The translations under genes and the position numbers were made by a program. DNA of 9,341 nt. It comes from Cytophagales bacterium (GTDB lineage: Bacteria > Bacteroidota > Bacteroidia > Cytophagales > UBA9547). The notes under the pieces were generated by a model. That model worked only from the letters and a program-made list of their open reading frames with translations. It was not told the origin of the DNA and did no database searches. The first letter of the stretch is position 1. Each line of letters opens with the position of its first letter. Below, in pieces: positions 1-6,618 of the stretch. Location of the stretch: positions 1-9,341 of the forward strand of contig JAAFJZ010000074.1 in the NCBI GenBank assembly GCA_013298205.1. The letters run 5' to 3'.

Positions 1-407
1 ACATTAATAATACCTTGATGTTCTGCCAGAATAGCACCACCATTTCCATTAGTAAATCCTTTTGTTAGTATTAAATTCTTTAAAGTTAACCCTGTAGGTA
101 CTGCTGAGGTCGATTTAACTAAAAAAATCTGGATTGCATTATTTCCACTTATCACTAGCCCAGAAGCATTAAAGCCATCTATGGTAATTGTTTTGCCATT
201 TGGAATTTCCAAAGTTGAAGCTAAAACAATGGTTTGATTAGCCATGCTTGATGCGAAATTTATGGTTTGTCCATTAGTTGCAGATGAAATAGCCGCTCTT
301 AATGAGTTTGCACCTGAATCGGAAATAGAACTTACAGTAATTTGAGAAAATACAATATGATTTAGCATTAATAAGATACATATTGAAAAAGATTTAATTT
401 TGTTCAT
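1..407 (-). CDS. Secreted parallel beta-helix repeat protein, N-terminal part (cut by left edge)
   Basis: The frame opens with ATG at 405-407 and stays open to the window edge, giving 135 complete codons without a stop; the C-terminus is outside. Residues 1-21 look like a signal peptide: a basic start MNKIK, a hydrophobic core ICILLMLNHIVF, and a likely cut before QITV. Residues 28-45 carry the sequence ISDSGANSLRAAISSAT, followed by TINFA. This matches the entry segment of secreted right-handed beta-helix proteins (the 'DSGxGSLRxAI...ANxxxxxTIxF' pattern of choice-of-anchor Q and Pel9A-like families). Short beta-strand-like rungs rich in Asn and Gly follow (IDGFNASGLVISGNN, LTLKNLILTKG). In Bacteroidota such proteins are usually exported and often end in a type IX secretion sorting domain, but that end is not visible here. 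Surface adhesion or polysaccharide binding is possible; no substrate can be assigned. No good promoter was found upstream. Confidence 0.75.
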   Translation of the reverse strand, partial: MNKIKSFSICILLMLNHIVFSQITVSSISDSGANSLRAAISSATNGQTINFASSMANQTIVLASTLEIPNGKTITIDGFNASGLVISGNNAIQIFLVKSTSAVPTGLTLKNLILTKGFTNGNGGAILAEHQGIIN

Positions 408-722
408 ACAAAATGATTGTTTAATGTTTAATTTAATTTATAAAAAAAAATGAATAAATATTGCCTCTATTCAAACACGAATATAGAAAAGTTTATTGAA
501 CAAATTCGTATTTACTAAAAAAGTTTAATACTAAAGCTTTAATAAAATTAAAAGTGAATTGAAGTAAAAGGAAAAATAATCACATTTAAATAAATAGAAA
601 GTACTTTAAAACCAAAGGACTAGAGAATGAAAAATTTCTAAAAAAATTAGATTATAAAAAAGAAAAAATTTGTTATGATTTGATTTGGGCAAATAAAAAA
701 ATGTAATTGTAAAATTAAAATG
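408..722. other. AT-rich intergenic region without a recognisable gene
   Basis: This 315-bp stretch lies between the beta-helix gene and the tRNA and is very AT-rich. I found no convincing reading frame, RNA gene or full TAnnTTTG/TTTG promoter in it. It holds a 6-bp inverted repeat ACGAAT (477-482) / ATTCGT (504-509), about 70-100 bp upstream of the beta-helix start, and a short palindrome ATTTGGGCAAAT at 683-694 downstream of the tRNA. Neither has a T-run placed so as to act as a terminator for the minus-strand genes. The region presumably contains the promoter of the beta-helix gene and the 3' trailer of the tRNA. Confidence 0.6.
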
Positions 723-807
723 TAGAGAGGGAGGGATTCGAACCCCCGGACCCTCGCAGATCAACGGTTTTCAAGACCGCCGCAATCGACCACTCTGCCA
801 CCTCTCT
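723..807 (-). tRNA. tRNA-Ser (anticodon UGA)
   Basis: Read on the minus strand, this is an 85-nt cloverleaf. The 7-bp acceptor stem AGAGAGG (801-807) pairs with CCTCTCT (724-730), with discriminator A at 723. The anticodon arm GCGGT-CTTGAAA-ACCGT gives anticodon TGA, which reads UCA-type serine codons. A long variable arm (TTGATCTGCGAGGGTCC region) follows, as expected for a class II tRNA. The T arm GGGGG-TTCGAAT-CCCTC contains one G-T pair. The 3' CCA is not encoded (ACA follows the stem), so it must be added by CCA-adding enzyme. A TAnnTTTG box lies just upstream. Confidence 0.96.
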
Positions 808-822
808 ATCAATTTTGAGGTG

Positions 823-830
823 CAAATGTA
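823..830 (-). promoter_or_regulatory. -7 promoter box of tRNA-Ser
   Basis: The minus strand reads TACATTTG here, a perfect match to the Bacteroidota -7 consensus TAnnTTTG. It ends about 15 bp before the mature tRNA 5' end, leaving room for a short leader. The -33 element is weak: only GTTTAT is seen about 16 bp further upstream. The site shows that the tRNA is probably transcribed on its own rather than only by read-through from the ABC exporter gene. Confidence 0.6.
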
Positions 831-891
831 AGAACTTAATTTAGATAAACACTACTTCTGCTGAAAAATATACAAAAAAGATTTTTTTAGA

Positions 892-924
892 CTAAAAAGC
901 ATTGTTTTCAATTTTAATAAGCTT
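892..924 (-). terminator. Weak candidate terminator after the ABC exporter gene
   Basis: Just after the stop codon, the minus strand reads AAGC, an 8-nt AT spacer, then ATTG-AAAA-CAAT, GCTT and a short T run. The inner 4-bp stem and outer AAGC/GCTT pairing could form an AT-rich hairpin with an asymmetric bulge. Its stability would be low, so this is only a candidate, but it is the only structured element between this gene and the tRNA promoter. Confidence 0.22.
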
Positions 925-927
925 GAA

Positions 928-2673
928 TTATTCTTTCTTTTCCCCTATTTGTTGTCTCCACATTGCGTAATAAAGCCCTTTTTCCGCTACTAAATTTTGA
1001 TGAGTACCCGTTTCGATTATTTGTCCTTTTTCTAAAACATAAATTCTATCTGCATGCATTATAGTAGAAAGCCTATGTGCTATCATTACTGTAATTCTAT
1101 CTTTTTGAATTGTAACTTCTTTAATTGTATTGGTAATTTCAGCCTCTGTAATACTATCTAAAGCGGAGGTTGCTTCATCAAAAATAATTAATTGAGAATC
1201 TCTTAAAATGGCTCGAGCTATTGAAAGTCTTTGCTTTTCGCCACCAGAAAGTTTCATTCCTCCTTCACCTATAACAGAATAGATTCCTTTATCAGTTCTA
1301 CTTAATAGGTTATTACAAGCAGCTTTTCGCATAGCTTCTATTATTTCTTCATCAGTAGAATTAGGTTTTACAAATAAAAGATTATCTTTTATGGTACCAG
1401 AAAAAAGTTGAGTATCTTGTGTTACTAATCCTATTTTATCTCTTATATCTTCAATATTTATACTGTTAAATTCAACTCCATTTACTTTAATTTCTCCTTC
1501 TAAAGGCAAATATAAGCTTGCCAAAAGCTTTACCATAGTCGTTTTACCAGACCCCGAGGGCCCAACGAATGCTATGCTTTCTCCTTTTTTTACTTCAAAT
1601 GATATTTGGTCCAATGCATTTGATTTAGCAGTTTTATGTTTGAAAGAAACATTCGAAAAACTAAGATTATTTATTATTTCAATGGTTTTGGCATTATGAG
1701 CTACTTTTTCTAGTGGTGTGTTTATTATTTTTTGAAAATTTTGAAGAGAAGATTCTGCTTCTCGATAAGACATGATTATATTTCCCATTTCTTGTAAAGG
1801 ATTAAAAATGAAAAACGAATAAAATTGTAGAGTCATTAGCTGCCCAATTGAAAGTTTTTCTTTAAAAATTAAAAACAAAATAAAAAACAAGATACTCTGC
1901 CTTAAAAGATTAACAAATGTTCCTTGCATAAAACTAATGGAACGTATATTTCTAACTTTTTTAAGCTCAAGTTTCAATATTTTAAGGGTAGTCAGGTTTA
2001 ATCGGTTTATTTCTTGATTTGTTAAACCTAAACTTTTAATTAATTCAATATTTCTAAGACTTTCAGTTGTAGCTCCAGCTAAAACATTCGTTTCTTTCAT
2101 TATCTCTTTTTGAACAATTTTTATTTTTTTGCTTAAAATATTTGTAACAAAAGCCATAAGAAAAGCAGCAAATAAATATACAAAAACTAAAATTGTGTCT
2201 AATTGAATAGCATAAATCATCACAAAAATAATTCCTACAAAAGCTGCAAAAAGAACATTAATAAAATTCGAGATAAATTTTTCAGAATCTGAACGCACTT
2301 TTTGAAGTATATTTAATGTTTCTCCACTTCTTTGATCTTCAAATTGCTGAAAAGGAAGCTTTAATGAGTGCATTAAACCATCGGTATAAAGTTGTGCTCC
2401 CATTTTTTGTGTAACCAAACTAACTGTATAATCTTGAAAAGCTTTTGCAATTCTACTTATCATGGCTGAACCAATGGACAAAAGCAACAAAAAACCCATA
2501 CCCATTAAAAATTCGTTTTGCGTAAAATCTTTTGGGTGGTTAGCAAACTTATCTATTATTTTTCCAAAAATATAGGGATCTAAAAGAGAAAAAACTTGAT
2601 TAATTGCGGCTAAACACAAAGAAAAAAAAATAAGTAATTTATAATTTTTTAAATAGGATATTAGTAATTTCAT
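928..2673 (-). CDS. ABC transporter, type I exporter half-transporter (permease fused to ATPase)
   Basis: This 581-residue protein has the length and order of MsbA/LmrA-like exporters. An N-terminal transmembrane domain has hydrophobic segments near 12-31, 56-74, 135-155, 159-179, 256-270 and 281-299; a nucleotide-binding domain follows from about residue 335. The ATPase motifs are all intact: Walker A GPSGSGKT (371-378), Q-loop Q419, signature LSGGEKQR (475-482), Walker B LIIFDE (495-500), D-loop SALD (503-506) and H-loop H533. It should act as a dimer in the inner membrane and use ATP to export a hydrophobic or amphipathic compound or a lipid; the sequence does not reveal the substrate. No second half-transporter lies beside it, so a homodimer is most likely. 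The neighbouring gaps suggest its own transcription unit: 227 bp upstream with a direct repeat pair, then the tRNA downstream. There is no N-terminal peptidase domain, so it is not an obvious bacteriocin exporter. Confidence 0.93.
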   Translation of the reverse strand: MKLLISYLKNYKLLIFFSLCLAAINQVFSLLDPYIFGKIIDKFANHPKDFTQNEFLMGMGFLLLLSIGSAMISRIAKAFQDYTVSLVTQKMGAQLYTDGLMHSLKLPFQQFEDQRSGETLNILQKVRSDSEKFISNFINVLFAAFVGIIFVMIYAIQLDTILVFVYLFAAFLMAFVTNILSKKIKIVQKEIMKETNVLAGATTESLRNIELIKSLGLTNQEINRLNLTTLKILKLELKKVRNIRSISFMQGTFVNLLRQSILFFILFLIFKEKLSIGQLMTLQFYSFFIFNPLQEMGNIIMSYREAESSLQNFQKIINTPLEKVAHNAKTIEIINNLSFSNVSFKHKTAKSNALDQISFEVKKGESIAFVGPSGSGKTTMVKLLASLYLPLEGEIKVNGVEFNSINIEDIRDKIGLVTQDTQLFSGTIKDNLLFVKPNSTDEEIIEAMRKAACNNLLSRTDKGIYSVIGEGGMKLSGGEKQRLSIARAILRDSQLIIFDEATSALDSITEAEITNTIKEVTIQKDRITVMIAHRLSTIMHADRIYVLEKGQIIETGTHQNLVAEKGLYYAMWRQQIGEKKE

Positions 2674-2712
2674 AAGGTTAAATAAATTAAATTTGAATAT
2701 ATTAATATTTTA

Positions 2713-2735
2713 CAAGTTCAAAAATTGAATCTAAT
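2713..2735. repeat. Direct repeat copy 1 (upstream of ABC exporter)
   Basis: The plus strand reads AAGTTCAAAAATTGAATCTAAT at 2714-2735. It matches the copy at 2764-2785 in 20 of 22 positions, exactly 50 bp away. Inside this copy TTCAA-AAA-TTGAA is a perfect 5-bp inverted repeat. It sits about 40-60 bp upstream of the ABC exporter start codon, where an operator or promoter would be expected. It may also be a chance or duplication-derived repeat in AT-rich DNA. Confidence 0.5.
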
Positions 2736-2762
2736 TAGTGGTTTTAACAACTTGTAATCAAC

Positions 2763-2785
2763 AAAGTTCAAAAATTAAGTCTAAT
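2763..2785. repeat. Direct repeat copy 2 (upstream of ABC exporter)
   Basis: The plus strand reads AAGTTCAAAAATTAAGTCTAAT at 2764-2785, the partner of the repeat at 2714-2735. The two differences fall in the right half and weaken the small inverted repeat present in copy 1. The 50-bp period is close to five turns of the helix, so both copies would face the same side of the DNA. Confidence 0.5.
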
Positions 2786-2900
2786 ATTTCAAACTCAAAA
2801 AGCAAATTAAAAATAATAGATTTTTAAGAGATTAGAATAAAATCACTAAATCCAGTTATTGATAAAAGAATTAAAATCAAAACTCAATATTGAAAACAAT

Positions 2901-3344
2901 TCAATCTACCACCTTAGCTTGTTGCAAAATAAACTCAAAATGTTCTCTATCACTATCATTGAGCTGTAAAATACCTTTTACTTTTATAGGCGTTTCTACA
3001 AAAAAATAAGATTTCAAAAGCTGTACCTCTACGATTTTGGGAATATCACCTGTGCCACAAAACGAACATTGTGCGAGCGGTAAAACTGAAAGTCCAAAAG
3101 TTTTAAATTTAATGCCATAATCAAAAGGAACCATATAGCCCGTAAGCTCGATTTCTTGCCCTTCCATATTATGGATATTTTTTGAAAAAACAGGCAACCA
3201 TTGTCCAGATTTGTCTTTTACATATTTCAGCTCAGCCAATTTCTCCCAGTTTTCAGATGTAATGGGTTTGTGATCTTTGCCACTTTGGGCAAATGAACCC
3301 AAAGAAGTAAAGGCAATAATGAAAATGCTTAGTAATTTAATCAT
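2901..3344 (-). CDS. Secreted DUF3299-like protein with CxxC, third gene of ABC trio
   Basis: This 147-residue protein starts with a clear signal peptide (residues 1-19, MIKLLSIFIIAFTSLGSFA), so it should act outside the cytoplasmic membrane; there is no lipobox cysteine at the cut. The mature part resembles DUF3299: W33 with a leading 'W-L' segment, P51-V-F, then EGQEIELTGYMVP (61-73), and CSFCGTGDIPKIVEV (93-107) with C93 and C96, followed by the PIKVKGIL strand (119-126). Proteobacterial members have a C-H-PPPP segment where this one has CxxCG; a CxxCG form is, as I recall, common in Bacteroidota. The cysteine pair could bind metal or form a disulfide. Its start overlaps the permease stop by 4 nt (ATGA), implying translational coupling. 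In P. aeruginosa a DUF3299 protein (PA4066) closes a similar ABC operon. The molecular function is unknown. Confidence 0.8.
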   Translation of the reverse strand: MIKLLSIFIIAFTSLGSFAQSGKDHKPITSENWEKLAELKYVKDKSGQWLPVFSKNIHNMEGQEIELTGYMVPFDYGIKFKTFGLSVLPLAQCSFCGTGDIPKIVEVQLLKSYFFVETPIKVKGILQLNDSDREHFEFILQQAKVVD

Positions 3345-4603
3345 TTAATTTGTTTTAAAACATCTGCACGATAGCTTACGATTCCTGGAATAATAGAAGC
3401 CAACAATCCCAACACTAACGCTGAGATAAGTATAAATATTTCTTCTGGGTAAAAAAATATTTCCAAATCATTAGTTTGATTTAAAAGCCTAGTATTTATA
3501 TAGAGAAAAGAAAAATGCGACCCCAAAAAACCTAATACGATGCCACATAAAGAAATGAGCAATCCTTCTATTAAAACAAAAAACATCACGTGCCACCTTC
3601 CTGCACCCATGATACGCATCATGGCAATTTCAAATTTCCTTTGCCTGACAGAGTTGTAAATGCTTATAAATGTGGTAATTAAAGCCAATAAGAAAATAAA
3701 GTATGAGAAATATTTCAAAGCCTCTGCCCCTGAAGAAATAAACCCAAAAAGACGATTAAGTTCTATAACTGGGGAAGCTGCTTGCAAAAAAGTATTGTTA
3801 TTAATAGACTTGGGCAAAGTAAACATAGCCATAGGGCTTGCATACTGCACCAGCATCGCAGTAATTTCTAGCTCTTTGCTCGATTCTAAACCTAAATCTT
3901 CTAATACTTCACTTGAAGAATGTTCTTGATGATGTTCGTGCTCATGCTCATGTTCATGCTCCGTTTCCACTTCTTTTTCTATATTGCCATGTACTTCCCA
4001 AACGCTTGATAAATTGGTAATAATGAGTTTATTGGCTATTTCTGAATTACTTGTAAAAATACCCGTAATTGTATAAAAATTATTGTCATGCTGATGCGCA
4101 TCTTCCGTTAGTCCATGAGAGCTTACAAAAGTTGAGCCTAATTTAAAATTTAACTTTTCAGCTAAGTCATTACTCACCCAAGCTTCAAAACTTTGAGGGA
4201 AATTAGATTTATTGATTAAGTTTAACTGATATAAATTTGTAAAATTCGTATCAGAACCCACAATTCTAATTCCTTTGTAGCTATCTCCTATTGAAATCGG
4301 AACTCCTCGTTTTACAAAAGGATGATTAGCTATAGAATCAGCTGTTTTTTTGCTGATATTGCCTGTAGGATTTTCTATATGAAACACTGAAGCCAATACA
4401 AGTTGCAAAGGACTTCCTTTGGCTCCGATTACCAAATCAATTTTAGGTTGTGAATCGAAAATATTTTTTTCGATTGCTTTATAAAAAAACAAGGTCATCA
4501 AAGCAACGGTAATCCCCATTGCGAAAAGAAATATATTAGAAACGTGGTCTAAGAACTTGTTTCTAAAAGCCAAAAGAGCTGTTTTAATTAGGGCTACAAT
4601 CAT
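3341..4603 (-). CDS. FtsX/MacB-like ABC permease with His-rich periplasmic loop
   Basis: This 420-residue protein has the four-helix layout of the MacB/FtsX superfamily. It has one N-terminal membrane segment (about 21-42), a large extracytoplasmic domain (about 45-295), and three C-terminal segments (about 298-318, 338-364, 387-411) with the usual VRQRKFEIAMMRIMGA motif (319-334), which couples to the ATPase. The soluble domain contains a Glu-His repeat (residues 215-228, seven His in fourteen) and an earlier HQH segment (170-172), both plausible metal-binding sites. The gene overlaps the ATPase stop and the next gene's start by 4 nt each, so the three proteins are made together. MacB-type permeases usually do not move substrate through the membrane but transmit ATP-driven motion to a periplasmic partner. 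The secreted third protein is the obvious candidate partner. A role in zinc or copper handling is inferred from the loop and operon content, not shown. Confidence 0.88.
   Translation of the reverse strand: MIVALIKTALLAFRNKFLDHVSNIFLFAMGITVALMTLFFYKAIEKNIFDSQPKIDLVIGAKGSPLQLVLASVFHIENPTGNISKKTADSIANHPFVKRGVPISIGDSYKGIRIVGSDTNFTNLYQLNLINKSNFPQSFEAWVSNDLAEKLNFKLGSTFVSSHGLTEDAHQHDNNFYTITGIFTSNSEIANKLIITNLSSVWEVHGNIEKEVETEHEHEHEHEHHQEHSSSEVLEDLGLESSKELEITAMLVQYASPMAMFTLPKSINNNTFLQAASPVIELNRLFGFISSGAEALKYFSYFIFLLALITTFISIYNSVRQRKFEIAMMRIMGAGRWHVMFFVLIEGLLISLCGIVLGFLGSHFSFLYINTRLLNQTNDLEIFFYPEEIFILISALVLGLLASIIPGIVSYRADVLKQIK
3920..3961 (-). repeat. Short hexamer repeat encoding Glu-His loop
   Basis: Inside the permease gene, GAG/GAA alternates with CAT/CAC, giving five Glu-His pairs, then HQEH. 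The codons vary slightly between units, so the peptide pattern seems to be kept by selection as well as by slippage. As a tandem hexamer repeat it could change length between strains without a frameshift. The encoded loop (residues 215-228) lies in the extracytoplasmic domain. Confidence 0.75.
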
Positions 4604-5232
4604 GACGCTAAAATGTATTGCTTTGGAAAATAACTTTTCAAACGGCTGTCATGTGAAGCAATGATAAAGCCAATCTTGTATTTTTGGTTTATTTCTTGAA
4701 AAAGCTTGCACACACTTTCAGTATTTTTATCATCCAAACTCGAAGTTGGTTCATCTGCTAAAATCCATGTTGGCTTATTAATTATAGCTCTAGCTATGGC
4801 TACTCTTTGTTGCATACCATGACTTAGGGTACTTGCTTTGTTTGAAATAAAATCTTGAATATGAAGAGCTTTCAATATTTCAAATATTTCTTCATCTGCT
4901 ACTTTGTTTCCTGCCAAATCCAAAGCCAACTTAATATTTTGATAAACAGTAAGGTAGGGAATTAAATAAAGCTGTTGAAAAATTACGCCTATATTTTTAC
5001 TTCTAAATATATCCCTTTGGGATTCAGTTTGGGCATATAAATTATGTTCATTTATCAAAATGTTGCCCGAGCTAGGAGCTAATATGCCTGCTAGAATATA
5101 CAATAAAGTGCTTTTACCAGTCCCAGAATCTCCTTTTAAGACCAAGATTTCTCCTGTTTGTAAATTGAAATCAGGGTAAATTATGGATTTACTATTTTTA
5201 TATTGGTGGTGTAAATTTCGGATTTGTATCAT
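4600..5232 (-). CDS. ABC transporter ATPase (LolD/MacB type), first gene of ABC trio
   Basis: This 210-residue protein is a stand-alone nucleotide-binding subunit of normal size for the LolD/MacB/FtsE group. Its motifs are complete: Walker A GDSGTGKS (34-41), Q-loop within FQQ (85-87), signature LSHGMQQR (136-143), Walker B WILADE (156-161), D-loop SSLD (164-167) and H-loop H194. The signature has His in place of the usual first Gly (LSGGQ becomes LSHGM), which is tolerated in this group. It should drive the permease encoded immediately downstream, with which it overlaps by 4 nt. Only 35 bp separate it from the ftsY stop and no clear promoter lies there, so co-transcription with ftsY is likely unless a promoter lies within ftsY. 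The substrate cannot be read from the ATPase itself. Confidence 0.9.
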   Translation of the reverse strand: MIQIRNLHHQYKNSKSIIYPDFNLQTGEILVLKGDSGTGKSTLLYILAGILAPSSGNILINEHNLYAQTESQRDIFRSKNIGVIFQQLYLIPYLTVYQNIKLALDLAGNKVADEEIFEILKALHIQDFISNKASTLSHGMQQRVAIARAIINKPTWILADEPTSSLDDKNTESVCKLFQEINQKYKIGFIIASHDSRLKSYFPKQYILAS

Positions 5233-5267
5233 GATGAATTAAGCTAAAAACCCAGAATAAGAAAGGC

Positions 5268-6212
5268 CTAAAAACTAAAAATTGTGTCTATAAAAGCATT
5301 TTTGTCAAATACTTGAATATCATCTTGCTTTTCGCCTGTCCCAATATATTTCACAGGTATTTTAAATTGGTGCGAAATTCCGATTACAACTCCTCCCTTT
5401 GCTGTACCATCTAGTTTGGTTACCGCCAAAGAGTTTACTTGAGTAGCTTTGGTAAATTCTCTAGCTTGAATAATAGCGTTTTGTCCCGTACTTCCATCCA
5501 AAACAAGCATAACTTCATGAGGAGCTTCTGGTATTACTTTTTCCATTACCTTTTTAATCTTGGTAAGCTCATTCATCAAATTAAGTTTTGTGTGTAGCCT
5601 TCCCGCAGTATCTACAATCACCACATCCGCATTTACTTCTTTTGCTCTTTTTACAGCATCAAAAGCCACAGAAGCAGGGTCTGTATTCATGCCATTTGAA
5701 ACGACTTCTATATCGTTTTTGTCTCCCCAAAGTTTGATTTGATCTACTGCAGCTGCACGAAAAGTATCTCCCGCACCTAAAATTACTTTATGCCCATTTT
5801 TTTTGTATTGCGCAGCTAGCTTTCCTATGGTAGTTGTTTTGCCTACCCCATTTACTCCTACTACAAGGATTACGTATGGTTTTGCCCAATCTTTACTTTT
5901 GATATTCTCAAAATTTTGGCTTACCGAGCTGTCTAGTAATGAGCTAATGGTTTCTTTCAAAAGAGCAGTAAGCTCGGCTTGAGAAGAATATTTTTCTTGA
6001 GAGGCTTTCTCCTCAAGTTTTTTGATAATAGATAAAGTAGTATCAGTGCCTACATCGGCTGCTATGAGGGCTTCTTCTAATTCATCAAGTAATTCGGCAT
6101 CTACTTTCGTTTTACCTAAAAATACTTTGCTGATTTTAGACAAAAAACCAGTCTTGGTTTTTTCAAGACTGGTTTCTAGTTCTTTTTTAGACGATTTGAA
6201 TAATCCAAACAT
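5268..6212 (-). CDS. ftsY: Signal recognition particle receptor FtsY
   Basis: FtsY is the SRP receptor GTPase that docks ribosome-nascent chain complexes at the cytoplasmic membrane for co-translational insertion. The 314-residue product has a short basic N-terminus, a helical N domain (about 20-100) and a G domain. In it, the P-loop GVNGVGKTTT is at 119-128, DTFRAAA at 149-155, DTAGR (G3) at 201-205, TKLDG (G4, guanine specificity) at 265-269 and the GTGE closing loop at 291-294. The long acidic A domain of the E. coli protein is absent, as is normal in Bacteroidota. It lies 55 bp behind the DUF4295 gene and is probably the fourth gene of the rpmB operon. In many relatives rimO follows; here an ABC trio follows instead. 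Confidence 0.97.
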   Translation of the reverse strand: MFGLFKSSKKELETSLEKTKTGFLSKISKVFLGKTKVDAELLDELEEALIAADVGTDTTLSIIKKLEEKASQEKYSSQAELTALLKETISSLLDSSVSQNFENIKSKDWAKPYVILVVGVNGVGKTTTIGKLAAQYKKNGHKVILGAGDTFRAAAVDQIKLWGDKNDIEVVSNGMNTDPASVAFDAVKRAKEVNADVVIVDTAGRLHTKLNLMNELTKIKKVMEKVIPEAPHEVMLVLDGSTGQNAIIQAREFTKATQVNSLAVTKLDGTAKGGVVIGISHQFKIPVKYIGTGEKQDDIQVFDKNAFIDTIFSF

Positions 6213-6267
6213 ATTATATTTAGATTAAAAAACTATGTGAAGATAGATTTCTTAACGAAATCACCTC

Positions 6268-6426
6268 TTAGTTAGATTTTAAAGTTTCTTGTACTAAATC
6301 TACAGGAACAATTTCTTCTTTAAAGGTATATGCACCTGTTTCAGATGATTTGATAGCTTTGATTACTTTTGCGAAAGTTTTACCAGAACCTTCTTTTTTG
6401 AGTGTTGCAACTACTTTCTTTGCCAT
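6268..6426 (-). CDS. DUF4295 small protein, probable ribosomal protein bL38
   Basis: A 52-residue basic protein starts with ATG at 6424-6426 (MAKKVVATLKKEGSGKTFAK at its N-terminus) and ends with TAA at 6268-6270. The sequence and its position between bL33 and FtsY identify it as DUF4295, a family restricted to Bacteroidota. From memory, the Flavobacterium johnsoniae 70S cryo-EM structure described a new phylum-specific large-subunit protein called bL38, which I believe is this family; that equivalence is recalled and not checked here. Only 3 bp separate it from the rpmG stop, so it is clearly in the same mRNA. At this length it is easily missed by automated gene calling. Confidence 0.92.
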   Translation of the reverse strand: MAKKVVATLKKEGSGKTFAKVIKAIKSSETGAYTFKEEIVPVDLVQETLKSN

Positions 6427-6429
6427 TTT

Positions 6430-6612
6430 TTATTTAATTTCTTTGTGAACAGTAACTTTTCTAAGAATAGGATTGTATTTTTTCAACTCTAATCTTTCTG
6501 TTGTGTTTTTTCTGTTTTTGGTAGTAATGTACCTAGAAGTACCTGGCTGACCACTATTTTTGTGTTCAGTACACTCCATGATTACTTGAATTCTATTGCC
6601 TTTCTTTGCCAT
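6430..6612 (-). CDS. rpmG: 50S ribosomal protein bL33
   Basis: The 60-residue product has the bL33 pattern: MAKKGNRIQVIMECTEHK at the start, then SRYITTKNRKN, and a C-terminal LELKKYNP / VTVHKEIK end. It binds 23S rRNA near the E site of the large subunit. It has a single cysteine (C14) and no paired CxxC motifs, so it is the zinc-independent (C-) form. Spacing is 6 bp from rpmB and 3 bp to the DUF4295 gene. Confidence 0.97.
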   Translation of the reverse strand: MAKKGNRIQVIMECTEHKNSGQPGTSRYITTKNRKNTTERLELKKYNPILRKVTVHKEIK

Positions 6613-6618
6613 AACGAT

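Noticed and set aside
477..509. ACGAAT / ATTCGT inverted repeat as a regulator site for the beta-helix gene
   Set aside because: The arms are only 6 bp with a 21-bp spacer, and no promoter box could be placed relative to it; it is noted only in the gap description.
683..694. Palindrome ATTTGGGCAAAT downstream of the tRNA as a terminator
   Set aside because: On the transcribed minus strand the T-run comes before the hairpin, not after it, and the stem is only 5 bp.
2885..2905. CAATATTG palindrome just after the DUF3299-like gene as a terminator
   Set aside because: It is very short, lacks G/C pairs and has no U-run directly after the stem on the minus strand.
3660..3929. An 89-codon open frame on the plus strand
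   Set aside because: It lies wholly inside the FtsX-like permease gene on the opposite strand, has no promoter, and its product resembles no family; it mirrors the real codons.
5560..6228. Plus-strand open frames of 60-68 codons within and over the start of ftsY
   Set aside because: The ftsY frame here contains conserved GTPase motifs, so the opposite-strand frames are by-products of its codon use.
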